A stretch of 64,000 nt of DNA from positions 1 through 64,000 of the forward strand of contig CALKKS010000011.1 of NCBI GenBank assembly GCA_937995345.1, in the 5' to 3' direction. The notes beneath the pieces were generated by a model. The model was not told the DNA's origin. It did no database searches and was given only the letters and a program-made list of their open reading frames with translations. The position numbers and the translations under genes are program-made. This DNA comes from an uncultured Collinsella sp. GTDB taxonomy: Bacteria > Actinomycetota > Coriobacteriia > Coriobacteriales > Coriobacteriaceae. Position 1 is the stretch's first letter. Every line of letters starts with the position of its first letter. Shown here one piece after another: positions 33,124 to 40,035 of this stretch.

Positions 33124-33705
33124 CTACATAGTATGGGTCGAATAGACCGGATCATCACACCAAAGTTCAACCGCATCACAAAGCGCAACGCCCTCGCGCT
33201 CAGCACGGGCACGCGTGGCATTCATATCGATCACGCGCTGATTGCTCGAGCCCCTAAAACGCAACGAGATATCGTACAGATCTTGAACAAACGGGCCGTC
33301 CACCAACATGTCAAGGCAGGCAAGAATGCGATCCGTCACCTCGGTATGATGACGACCGCCCGGCATAAGCTCCTCGAGCACGTCACCGGTAAAGCACCAA
33401 ATGGTCTTCCCCGACTCCACGGGATAAGCCTCACGAACACGCTCGACAAACTCAACGAGTCCCGCCTGATTCTCAGGTTCCATAGGCTCGCCGCCCAAAA
33501 TCGTCAGACCATCGATAAAGGGATGGTCGAGGCTCTCAATAATCTTGTCCTCGACGGTGCGATCAAACGACTCGCCCGCAGCAAAGTCCCACGCAACAGA
33601 GTTAAAGCAGTTCTTGCACCCACGACGGCACCCACTCACAAACAGAGAAGTACGAACGCCTTCCCCATCAGCAATGTCGAAATACTTAATGTTCGCGTAG
33701 TTCAT
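33124..33705 (-). CDS. nrdG: Anaerobic ribonucleotide reductase activating protein
   Basis: 193-aa radical-SAM enzyme that installs the glycyl radical on NrdD. The [4Fe-4S] motif is CRRGCKNCFN at residues ~25-34; GLTILGGEPMEPEN is the SAM-binding GGE motif. The ATG at 33705 follows CCAGGAAGGTTACCT; the open frame upstream runs into palindromic DNA and is not coding. It is separated from nrdD by 427 bp rather than the usual short gap. Confidence 0.95.
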   Translation of the reverse strand: MNYANIKYFDIADGEGVRTSLFVSGCRRGCKNCFNSVAWDFAAGESFDRTVEDKIIESLDHPFIDGLTILGGEPMEPENQAGLVEFVERVREAYPVESGKTIWCFTGDVLEELMPGGRHHTEVTDRILACLDMLVDGPFVQDLYDISLRFRGSSNQRVIDMNATRARAEREGVALCDAVELWCDDPVYSTHTM

Positions 33706-33721
33706 AGGTAACCTTCCTGGA

Positions 33722-33803
33722 GGTCTGGAGTATATCATCCCGTCCTCAAACATTCTCGGCCTTTGGCCTGCGAAACTGCGGGCGGGACGATATACTCCAG
33801 ACC
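33722..33803 (+). repeat. Palindromic element E4 (short relative of the E family)
   Basis: Perfect 15-bp outer arms (GGTCTGGAGTATATC and complement) continue with TCCCG/CGGGA after one mismatch. Inside, GTCCTCAAACAT lies on the left and CTGCGG on the right, around a GGCC-TTT-GGCC hairpin. The same GTCCTC-N3-CAT and CTGCGG blocks occur in the elements at 43503 and 43809. Confidence 0.65.
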
Positions 33804-33936
33804 CCTCGCGAGCGATACTCGGTGAACGAAGCGAACATCGAGTATAGGGTTCGAGGTCCAATAAAAACTTTGTTGCAGCTCAACCGTTGTTGCAAGCCAG
33901 TCGCAGTCGCAGCTCAAACAATTTCCGCTAAGAACT

Positions 33937-34167
33937 TCGAGGAGTGAGCAGACCGCATGCTGCATCTCAGCTACGTCGACCTGGCTGAACCGAGAGGGCC
34001 GCTTGGGCTTTTGCTCGATATGAGTTCCGCACGCAAAGAAGGCCACTTAATGTGGCCTTCGTCTTGCGCAGGACTGTCCGAAATAGCGAGCAAATGCCCA
34101 AGCGGCCCTCTCGGCTCAGCCCCGGAGCGGTATTAGAGATGCAGCACGCGGTCGCGGATCTCCTCGG
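33937..34167. repeat. Palindromic element E3, about 230 bp, overlapping the nrdD 3' end
   Basis: A near-continuous palindrome. Outer arms 33951-33968 and 34136-34153 differ at one base, with weaker similarity about 14 bp further out. An inner 26-bp stem has one mismatch (33983-34008 with 34096-34121), and a central hairpin is built on GAAGGCCAC/GTGGCCTTC. The right outer arm is the last codons of nrdD, so the left arm is an inverted copy of that coding end. Confidence 0.85.
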
Positions 34168-36355
34168 TTCGACCCTGGTTCCAGAACTGGGTACCGATGT
34201 AGCCGCACGTACGACGAGCGACGTTCATCTTCTCCTGGTCACGATTGCCGCAGTTGGGGCACTCCCACACCAGCTTGCCATCGTCCTCAACAATCTTGAT
34301 CTCGCCGTCGTAGCCGCACACCTGGCAATAATCGCTCTTGGTGTTGAGCTCGGCGTACATGATGTTGTCGTAGATGTACTGCATCACGCGGATGACAGCC
34401 TTAAGGTTGTCCTGCATGTTGGGAACCTCGACGTAGGAGATGGCACCGCCCGGCGAAAGCTGCTGGAACATGCCCTCGAACTTGAGCTTGTCGAATGCGT
34501 CGATCTCCTCGGACACGTGGACGTGGTAGCTGTTGGTGATGTAGCCCTTGTCCGTCACGCCCGGGATGATGCCAAAACGACGCTGCAGGCACTTGGCGAA
34601 CTTGTAGGTCGTCGACTCAAGCGGGGTACCGTAGAGCGAGAAGTCAATATCGCTTTCGGCCTTCCACTCGGCGCACTTATCGTTCATGCGCTGCATGACG
34701 GCCATGGCAAAGGGCGTGCCCTCCTTCTCGGTGTGGCTGTGGCCCGTCATGTACTTGACGCACTCATACAGACCGGCATACCCCAGGCTGATGGTGGAAT
34801 AGCCGCCCACGAGCAGCTTATCGATCGTCTCGCCCTTCTTCAGACGCGCCAGGGCACCGTACTGCCAAAGAATCGGTGCGGCATCCGAAAGCGTACCCAT
34901 CAGACGCTCATGACGGCACAGCAGAGCGCGGTGGCACAACTCAAGACGCTCGTCGAAGATCTTCCAGAACTTGTCCATGTCCTGGTGCGAGCTCAGCGCG
35001 ACATCGGGCAGGTTGATGGTCACAACGCCCTGGTTAAAGCGACCGTAGTACTTGGGCTTGTTCGGGTCATAGTTCAGCGCGTTGGCGACATTGTTAAAGC
35101 CGTTGCCCGAGCGGTCGGGTGTCAGGAAGCTGCGGCAACCCATGCAGGTGTAGCAATCGCCGTTGCCGGCGGTCTCGCCCTTCGACAGCTTGAGCTCGCG
35201 CATCTTCTTCTCGGAGATGTAGTCGGGCACCATGCGCTTGGCGGTGCACTTGGCAGCCAGCTGGGTCAGGTAGAAGTACGGGGAATTCTCGTGAACGTTA
35301 TCGTCCTCGAGTACATAGATAAGCTTGGGGAATGCCGGGGTAATCCACACACCGGCTTCGTTCTTAACGCCCTCATAGCGCTGACGAAGCGTCTCCTCCA
35401 CGATCATGGCAAGGTCGTGCTTCTCCTGCGCTGAGCGAGCCTCGTTGAGATACATAAAGACCGTCACAAACGGCGCCTGGCCGTTGGTGGTCATAAGGGT
35501 CACGACCTGATACTGAATCGTCTGGACGCCGCGACGGATCTCGTCACGCAGACGGTCCTCAACGACCTCGCGCACCTTCTCGGCAGATGCCGAAACACCG
35601 AGCTCCTCGAGCTCGCGGGCAACCTCGCCGCGAATCTTTTGACGGCTCACCTCAACAAAGGGGGCGAGATGGGTCAGCGAAATAGACTGGCCGCCGTACT
35701 GGGAGGAAGCAACCTGGGCGATAATCTGCGTCGCGATGTTGCAGGCAGTCGAGAAGCTGTGCGGCTTCTCGATCAGCGTGCCCGAGATAACGGTGCCGTT
35801 CTGGAGCATGTCCTCCAGGTTCACCAGGTCGCAGTTATGCATGTGCTGGGCAAAGTAGTCGGAATCGTGGAAGTGGATCAGGCCCTCATTGTGGGCATCC
35901 ACGATCTCCTGGGGCAGCAGCACACGCTGAGTCAGGTCCTTGGAAATCTCGCCGGCCATATAGTCGCGCTGGACGGAATTGACGGTCGGGTTCTTGTTAG
36001 AGTTCTCCTGCTTGACCTCTTCGTTATTGCACTCGATCAGCGACAGAATCTTGTCGTCAGTCGTGTTCTTCTGGCGCTTCAGGCTCTGAACATAGCGATA
36101 GATGATGTAGTGGCGGGCAACCTCGTAGCAGTCGAGACGCATGATCTCGTCCTCGACCAAATCCTGGATCTCCTCGACCGAAACGGTGTGGCCCGCGTTC
36201 TCACATGCCTCGGCGACGTTTTGTGCCGCGTAAACCACCTGGCGGTCAGTTAGACGAGAGCTCTCCTCGACCTCCAAGTTGGCGGCGCGGATGGCATTGA
36301 CGATCTTATCGATGTCAAAGACAACCTCGGTGCCGCTGCGCTTGATGATCTTCAT
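34133..36355 (-). CDS. nrdD: Anaerobic (class III) ribonucleoside-triphosphate reductase
   Basis: 740-aa glycyl-radical enzyme making dNTPs without oxygen. The N-terminal ATP-cone (residues 1-95, KRSGTEVVFDIDKIVNAIRAA in outline) senses dATP/ATP. The catalytic barrel contains HFHDSDYFAQHMHNCDLVNL. The C-terminus has a zinc site (CQVCGYD and CPNCGN) and the radical loop RTCGYIGTQFWNQGRTEEI with Gly. The ATG at 36355 follows AAAGAGGCAAGAGG. An NrdR box and promoter lie about 230 bp upstream, and its last codons form one arm of a long palindrome. Confidence 0.97.
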   Translation of the reverse strand: MKIIKRSGTEVVFDIDKIVNAIRAANLEVEESSRLTDRQVVYAAQNVAEACENAGHTVSVEEIQDLVEDEIMRLDCYEVARHYIIYRYVQSLKRQKNTTDDKILSLIECNNEEVKQENSNKNPTVNSVQRDYMAGEISKDLTQRVLLPQEIVDAHNEGLIHFHDSDYFAQHMHNCDLVNLEDMLQNGTVISGTLIEKPHSFSTACNIATQIIAQVASSQYGGQSISLTHLAPFVEVSRQKIRGEVARELEELGVSASAEKVREVVEDRLRDEIRRGVQTIQYQVVTLMTTNGQAPFVTVFMYLNEARSAQEKHDLAMIVEETLRQRYEGVKNEAGVWITPAFPKLIYVLEDDNVHENSPYFYLTQLAAKCTAKRMVPDYISEKKMRELKLSKGETAGNGDCYTCMGCRSFLTPDRSGNGFNNVANALNYDPNKPKYYGRFNQGVVTINLPDVALSSHQDMDKFWKIFDERLELCHRALLCRHERLMGTLSDAAPILWQYGALARLKKGETIDKLLVGGYSTISLGYAGLYECVKYMTGHSHTEKEGTPFAMAVMQRMNDKCAEWKAESDIDFSLYGTPLESTTYKFAKCLQRRFGIIPGVTDKGYITNSYHVHVSEEIDAFDKLKFEGMFQQLSPGGAISYVEVPNMQDNLKAVIRVMQYIYDNIMYAELNTKSDYCQVCGYDGEIKIVEDDGKLVWECPNCGNRDQEKMNVARRTCGYIGTQFWNQGRTEEIRDRVLHL

Positions 36356-36582
36356 CCTCTTGCCTCTTTCGCATCGTAGCCTCATTGCGCTTCAGAGCCA
36401 AACGATGCCCGGCAGGGCCTGTCCCTGTCTTGCGGCGCCGTCGCGCAATCTGTGTTCTCGATAAACCATAAGCCTCCATGCGGACATTCCCAGGAGCCGA
36501 TCAAGCGGCTCAAGGACACGTTCAAAAGAGGCAGTTAAGGTCTTCGTTCTCTGTCCGCCATCTATCATACGACAAAGAGGCA

Positions 36583-36612
36583 TCTATATCCTGTATTCTT
36601 TTTTTAGGTCAA
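36583..36612 (-). promoter_or_regulatory. nrdD promoter
   Basis: On the minus strand TTGACC (36612-36607) and TATAGA (36588-36583) are 18 bp apart. The start point near 36576 gives an untranslated leader of roughly 220 nt, in which no recognised structure was found. Confidence 0.75.
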
Positions 36613-36628
36613 ACACAACATATAGTGT
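36613..36628 (-). promoter_or_regulatory. NrdR box
   Basis: ACACTATATGTTGTGT agrees at every position with the NrdR consensus ACACWATATVTWGTGT and abuts the -35 hexamer. A weak second box (about half the positions) covers the -10 region at 36579-36594, 34 bp centre to centre, slightly more than usual. Repression by NrdR when dNTPs are high is expected. Confidence 0.8.
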
Positions 36629-36999
36629 TTCAGCAGGTCAAAGCAATTAGTCATTTTGCAGACGCATTAAAAATGAAGGGCTCTTGGCAGAATGCTAAAA
36701 CGTTATCAGCTCGACTACCTGCACGGCAGTTTTGAAACCCCCTCAACCGCGCCGCTGACAAATCCTACCAAAACCAAGCCGCTCATGCCAAAAGAATCCA
36801 AAAGATTATGCTTGACCAACATGTTGCGGTCGTGCCTTGCCGAGCCCCATGTAACCGCGGCACGAATCCTTGAAAGATATGTGTATGCAAACAGAGAAGA
36901 TGAGAGTTTTCTCGGATGACTACTGAGAAGCATCCCAGAAGATCAAAAAACTCGAAATTTGGTGACGTATTTGGCGACCCATTTGGCGAGCAAAACAAA
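36629..36999. other. Non-coding spacer
   Basis: No supported gene lies here: short open frames occur on both strands but lack ribosome sites and family resemblance. A small tandem repeat (ATTTGGTGACGT, ATTTGGCGACCC, ATTTGGCGAGCA) lies at about 36956-36991, next to the tRNA terminator. Confidence 0.5.
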
Positions 37000-37028
37000 A
37001 CAGCCCAGAGGCTAAGCCTCTGGGCTGT
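37000..37028 (-). terminator. Terminator of the tRNA-Gly/tRNA-Val unit
   Basis: A perfect 13-bp stem (ACAGCCCAGAGGC and complement, TAA loop) is followed on the minus strand by TTTTGTTTTG, 11 bp after tRNA-Val. Confidence 0.9.
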
Positions 37029-37038
37029 GAACATTTGG

Positions 37039-37110
37039 TGGGCGTTAGAAGATTTGAACTTCTGACCTCTTCCGTGTCAGGGAAGCGCTCTCCCCCTGAG
37101 CTAAACGCCC
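37039..37110 (-). tRNA. tRNA-Val(GAC)
   Basis: A complete cloverleaf: acceptor GGGCGTT/AACGCCC, D-arm GCTC/GAGC, anticodon stem CTTCC/GGAAG with loop CTGACAC giving anticodon GAC, and T-loop TTCAAAT. The next bases are CC, then a non-A, so the CCA end is added after transcription. It is co-transcribed with the tRNA-Gly 3 bp upstream. Confidence 0.95.
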
Positions 37111-37113
37111 AAA

Positions 37114-37189
37114 TGGAGCGGACAACGGGGCTCGAACCCGCGACCCCAACCTTGGCAAGGTTGTGCTCTACCAACTGAGCCATGTCCGC
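37114..37189 (-). tRNA. tRNA-Gly(GCC)
   Basis: A 76-nt cloverleaf including an encoded CCA: acceptor GCGGACA/TGTCCGC, and anticodon stem CAACC/GGTTG with loop TTGCCAA giving GCC. Its sequence is the same as the three Gly genes at 39401, 39628 and 39855. It is first in a two-tRNA transcript with tRNA-Val. Confidence 0.96.
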
Positions 37190-37201
37190 TTACGAGGATT
37201 A

Positions 37202-37249
37202 ATCTTACGTGATACCCGCATCCTATGCAAGAACTTTTTTTGAAAAGTT
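37202..37249 (-). promoter_or_regulatory. tRNA-Gly/Val promoter with upstream A/T palindrome
   Basis: On the minus strand: AACTTTTCAAAAAAAGTT, then TTGCAT, 17 bp, then TAAGAT, ending 12 bp before the tRNA. The A/T palindrome directly before the -35 recurs at the other two tRNA promoters in the window. Confidence 0.75.
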
Positions 37250-37331
37250 TTGCGACGCCCTCTCGAACCTCGCGAAGACATCAGCCACCATGGAAAGCGC
37301 GGGCAAACGCAAACTCGCCGCAAGAGGCCCC

Positions 37332-39065
37332 CTACAACTCAGCGAGCATGATCCAGGCAGAGCCGTCCTGCGCAAGCCTGCCGTCTGCAAGCGGTGATGA
37401 GGTGAGCAGGACCTTGCCCGCCGGCAGCTCCACGGGTGCTGCACCGAAGTTCGTCACACACGCCCAGCCGTTGTCGCGGCGATAGGCGATGACGCCGCCC
37501 TCAGCGCCCTCGGCACCATCCGCAAGGCCGGTGCGCCCGTCAAGATCGAGCCACGCAAGATCGTTAGCGCACCCGCGCAGCTTGCGCCGCAGCCAGAGGG
37601 CGTCACGATAGAGCGCAAGCATCGATGTCGGGTCCGCCTCTTCCCTATCGGCAGCGTAATCGGAAAACCATGCAGGCTGCGGCAGATGGGGCGCCGCATC
37701 GGCGTCCATCGGCGAAAATCCAAACGATCCGCCCTGCGCGGGATCGTCCGTCGCCACCCACGGCAGGGGCACACGACAGCCGTCGCGCCCCTTCTCGCGC
37801 TTCGATCCGTGCGTATTGGTCGCAGTGGGATCTTCGAGTGCAGCCCACGGGATGTCAGCCACCTCAAAAAGGCCGAGCTCCTCACCCTGATACACGTATG
37901 CCGAGCCCGGAAGCGCCAGCTCAAGCAAAAGGGCCGCCCGCGCGCGGCGCTCGCCGAGTTCACGGTCCTCGTCATAAGACGACCCGTCGCGTAAGAGCCA
38001 GTCGAGCGCAATCTGGTGGTAGCGCGTCGCCTTGATCTGCGGCAGGGCGAAGCGCGTCGCCACACGAGGCACGTCGTGGTTGGAAAGTACCCAGGTCGAG
38101 GCGGAATCGGATTCGATGGCTGCCTTCAAGCCCTCCTCGATTGCAGCGTGCATGTCATCATAGGTCCAAGTGGCCTTGGCGAACTCAAAGTTAAATGTCT
38201 GGCCAAGCTCGCTGGGGCGCGCGTAGAGATACTGGCGCTCGGGCAGCACCCACGCCTCGGCAACAGCGCTGCGCGGCGGATTATAGCGGTCGAACACGCG
38301 GCGCCACTCGCGATAGATCTCGTGAACCTCGTTGCGATCCCACAGCGGATGGGTGCCGTCGTCAACCATGTCATCGCCCTCGGCGAGATGCCACTGGTCG
38401 AGATCATCGCGGTCGAGATCCTTGGCGAGACCGTGTGCCACATCAATGCGAAAGCCATCAACGCCTCGATCGCTCCAAAACGCTAGAACGTCGCAAAAGA
38501 ACGCGCGAACCTCGGGGCATGACCAGTCAAAGTCCGGCTGCTCGGGCGTAAACATGTGCAGATACCACTGACCGTCCGCAACACGCGTCCAGGCACGGCC
38601 GCCAAAGTTGGCATTCCAATTGGTGGGAGGCAGCTCGCCATGCTCGCCGCGACCATCGCGGAAGATATAGCGGGCGCGCTCGGGCGATCCGGGGCCGGCA
38701 GCAAGAGCGGCTTTGAACCAGGGGTGCTGGTTGGAAGAATGGTTGGGTACGATGTCGACGATGACCTTGATGCCGCGCGCGTGAGCCGCGGCGATCATGT
38801 CATCGAAGTCGTCAAGCGAGCCGAGACGTTGGTCGACATCGCAGTAGTCCGCCACATCATAGCCGCCATCGACAAGAGGCGATGGGTAAAACGGACTCAG
38901 CCAGATGGCCTCGATACCCAGCCGCTCAAGATAGTCCATCTGCTGGGTAATGCCCGCGATATCGCCCAGACCCGAACCAGTCGAATCCTTAAACGAGCGC
39001 GGGTAGATCTGATAAATCGCGGCATCGGACATCCATGAGCGCGAAGAGGACTTTTCTGTAGCCAT
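37332..39065 (-). CDS. GH13 alpha-glucosidase (oligo-1,6-glucosidase-like)
   Basis: 577-aa glycoside hydrolase cutting alpha-1,4 or alpha-1,6 bonds of short glucans. It starts DAAIYQIYPRSFKDSTGSGLGD, then DIVPNHSSNQHPWF (region I), GVDGFRIDVAHGLAKD (nucleophile Asp, ~210), VAEAWVLPERQ (acid Glu) and VLSNHDVPRVATRF (third Asp). No signal peptide is seen, so the enzyme is cytoplasmic and acts on imported oligosaccharides. The ATG at 39065 follows GCAAGGGAG. It stands alone between two tRNA units; no sugar transporter is adjacent. Confidence 0.93.
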   Translation of the reverse strand: MATEKSSSRSWMSDAAIYQIYPRSFKDSTGSGLGDIAGITQQMDYLERLGIEAIWLSPFYPSPLVDGGYDVADYCDVDQRLGSLDDFDDMIAAAHARGIKVIVDIVPNHSSNQHPWFKAALAAGPGSPERARYIFRDGRGEHGELPPTNWNANFGGRAWTRVADGQWYLHMFTPEQPDFDWSCPEVRAFFCDVLAFWSDRGVDGFRIDVAHGLAKDLDRDDLDQWHLAEGDDMVDDGTHPLWDRNEVHEIYREWRRVFDRYNPPRSAVAEAWVLPERQYLYARPSELGQTFNFEFAKATWTYDDMHAAIEEGLKAAIESDSASTWVLSNHDVPRVATRFALPQIKATRYHQIALDWLLRDGSSYDEDRELGERRARAALLLELALPGSAYVYQGEELGLFEVADIPWAALEDPTATNTHGSKREKGRDGCRVPLPWVATDDPAQGGSFGFSPMDADAAPHLPQPAWFSDYAADREEADPTSMLALYRDALWLRRKLRGCANDLAWLDLDGRTGLADGAEGAEGGVIAYRRDNGWACVTNFGAAPVELPAGKVLLTSSPLADGRLAQDGSAWIMLAEL

Positions 39066-39254
39066 GGGATGAATCTCCCTTGCAACGAGGTTTTGCGAGA
39101 TGCCCACGATGATACGCCCAAAGCTGACATTCACGGCAATCAACGCCGCAGCCACGCCCCAAACGCTCGCCCCCTCTCGGGCTCGAGCCTCCTGGGACGA
39201 ATCGATCGATTAGTGAAAAGAACGGAAGACTTACTCCCCCGGCCACGACAGCGA

Positions 39255-39354
39255 GCGGGCTCCGGGTGCCCCAGGTTGCCGCGAAAGAGGAGGGAAGCGT
39301 ACTTTATGTACGCGACCGACGATTGAGGGGCAAGATGGGGTGCCCGGGGCCCGC
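39255..39354 (+). ncRNA. Candidate structured RNA of unknown class (100 nt)
   Basis: Outer arms GCGGGCTCCGGGTGCCCC and GGGGTGCCCGGGGCCCGC pair along all 18 positions in plus-strand RNA, using three G-U pairs that would be mismatches in minus-strand RNA. Further in, TTGCC/GGCAA and an apical GCGTAC-TTTAT-GTACGC hairpin follow, with a large purine-rich internal loop (GCGAAAGAGGAGGGAA opposite GACCGACGATTGAGG). No promoter or family is recognised. Confidence 0.5.
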
Positions 39355-39365
39355 GCAGCGTCAAC

Positions 39366-39391
39366 AAAAAACGCGGTTCGTTAGAACCGCG
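39366..39391 (-). terminator. Terminator of the tRNA array
   Basis: CGCGGTTC-TAAC-GAACCGCG followed by TTTTTTG on the minus strand, 9 bp after the last tRNA-Gly. Confidence 0.92.
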
Positions 39392-39400
39392 TAAGATAGT

Positions 39401-39476
39401 TGGAGCGGACAACGGGGCTCGAACCCGCGACCCCAACCTTGGCAAGGTTGTGCTCTACCAACTGAGCCATGTCCGC
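39401..39476 (-). tRNA. tRNA-Gly(GCC), last in the array
   Basis: The 76-nt sequence with encoded CCA is the same as the gene at 37114, with anticodon GCC in loop TTGCCAA. It is closest to the array terminator. Confidence 0.96.
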
Positions 39477-39482
39477 ATATGT

Positions 39483-39509
39483 AAAACAAAACGGGCGCCG
39501 GAGCGCCCG
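39483..39509 (-). terminator. Terminator-like hairpin between tRNA-Cys and tRNA-Gly
   Basis: CGGGCGC and GCGCCCG stem followed by GTTTTGTTTTAC on the minus strand, located inside the tRNA array before the last Gly gene. Confidence 0.6.
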
Positions 39510-39518
39510 GATGTTACC

Positions 39519-39592
39519 TGGAGGCGAAGCCCGGATTCGAACCGGGGGTAAAGGCTTTGCAGGCCTCTGCCTTACCACTTGGCCACTTCGCC
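39519..39592 (-). tRNA. tRNA-Cys(GCA), second copy in transcript order
   Basis: A 74-nt cloverleaf with encoded CCA: acceptor GGCGAAG/CTTCGCC, anticodon loop CTGCAAA giving GCA, and T-loop TTCGAAT. It is the same as the gene at 39746. Confidence 0.95.
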
Positions 39593-39593
39593 G

Positions 39594-39617
39594 AAAAAGG
39601 ACCGCTTGAGACGGTCC
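39594..39617 (-). terminator. Terminator-like hairpin between tRNA-Gly and tRNA-Cys
   Basis: GGACCG-TCTCAAG-CGGTCC followed by TTTTT on the minus strand, directly before the acceptor end of tRNA-Cys. Confidence 0.6.
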
Positions 39618-39627
39618 GGGAATGCAA

Positions 39628-39703
39628 TGGAGCGGACAACGGGGCTCGAACCCGCGACCCCAACCTTGGCAAGGTTGTGCTCTACCAACTGAGCCATGTC
39701 CGC
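39628..39703 (-). tRNA. tRNA-Gly(GCC), middle copy
   Basis: The same as the other Gly(GCC) genes, CCA encoded. It belongs to the second 227-bp repeat unit. Confidence 0.96.
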
Positions 39704-39709
39704 ATATGT

Positions 39710-39736
39710 AAAACAAAACGGGCGCCGGAGCGCCCG
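39710..39736 (-). terminator. Terminator-like hairpin, second copy (Cys to Gly spacer)
   Basis: Exact repeat, 227 bp away, of the hairpin at 39483, again followed by GTTTTGTTTT. Confidence 0.6.
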
Positions 39737-39745
39737 GATGTTACC

Positions 39746-39819
39746 TGGAGGCGAAGCCCGGATTCGAACCGGGGGTAAAGGCTTTGCAGGCCTCTGCCTT
39801 ACCACTTGGCCACTTCGCC
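39746..39819 (-). tRNA. tRNA-Cys(GCA), first copy in transcript order
   Basis: The same as the gene at 39519, with anticodon GCA and CCA encoded. Confidence 0.95.
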
Positions 39820-39820
39820 G

Positions 39821-39844
39821 AAAAAGGACCGCTTGAGACGGTCC
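39821..39844 (-). terminator. Terminator-like hairpin, second copy (Gly to Cys spacer)
   Basis: Exact repeat of the hairpin at 39594, with a five-T tail on the minus strand. Confidence 0.6.
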
Positions 39845-39854
39845 GGGAATGCAA

Positions 39855-39930
39855 TGGAGCGGACAACGGGGCTCGAACCCGCGACCCCAACCTTGGCAAG
39901 GTTGTGCTCTACCAACTGAGCCATGTCCGC
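39855..39930 (-). tRNA. tRNA-Gly(GCC), first in the array
   Basis: The promoter-proximal Gly gene, the same in sequence as the others. The promoter lies 12 bp upstream on the minus strand. Confidence 0.96.
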
Positions 39931-39942
39931 TTGCGGGTTATT

Positions 39943-39990
39943 AATTTACGCGAGTTGCCCAAAAGACGCAAGTACTTTTTTCAAAAAAGT
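39943..39990 (-). promoter_or_regulatory. tRNA array promoter with upstream A/T palindrome
   Basis: On the minus strand: ACTTTTTTGAAAAAAGT, then TTGCGT, 17 bp, then TAAATT. Architecture is the same as at 37202 and 43416. Confidence 0.75.
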
Positions 39991-40035
39991 TGTCCAGCAC
40001 AAGCTCTTGGCAGGTAAACACGCCAAAACGATGTA

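Larger units (their letters stand above)
39401..39854 (-). repeat. Two perfect 227-bp tandem repeats carrying tRNA-Gly and tRNA-Cys
   Basis: 39401-39627 and 39628-39854 read the same throughout, including both spacers. A third copy of the Gly part follows at 39855-39930. The pattern shows recent unequal duplication of a Gly-Cys tRNA unit. Confidence 0.93.

Noticed and set aside
33735..34046. A 103-codon minus-strand frame whose start resembles the frame at 34052 on the other strand
   Set aside because: The resemblance comes from the two arms of the nrdD-end palindrome, not from paralogous proteins.
36692..36933. Short open frames on both strands downstream of the tRNA-Val terminator
   Set aside because: There is no ribosome site, no recognisable motif, and each frame is the mirror of the other.
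39401..39930. Regularly spaced repeats that could suggest a CRISPR array
   Set aside because: The repeats are complete tRNA-Gly and tRNA-Cys genes with encoded CCA; no cas genes are present.
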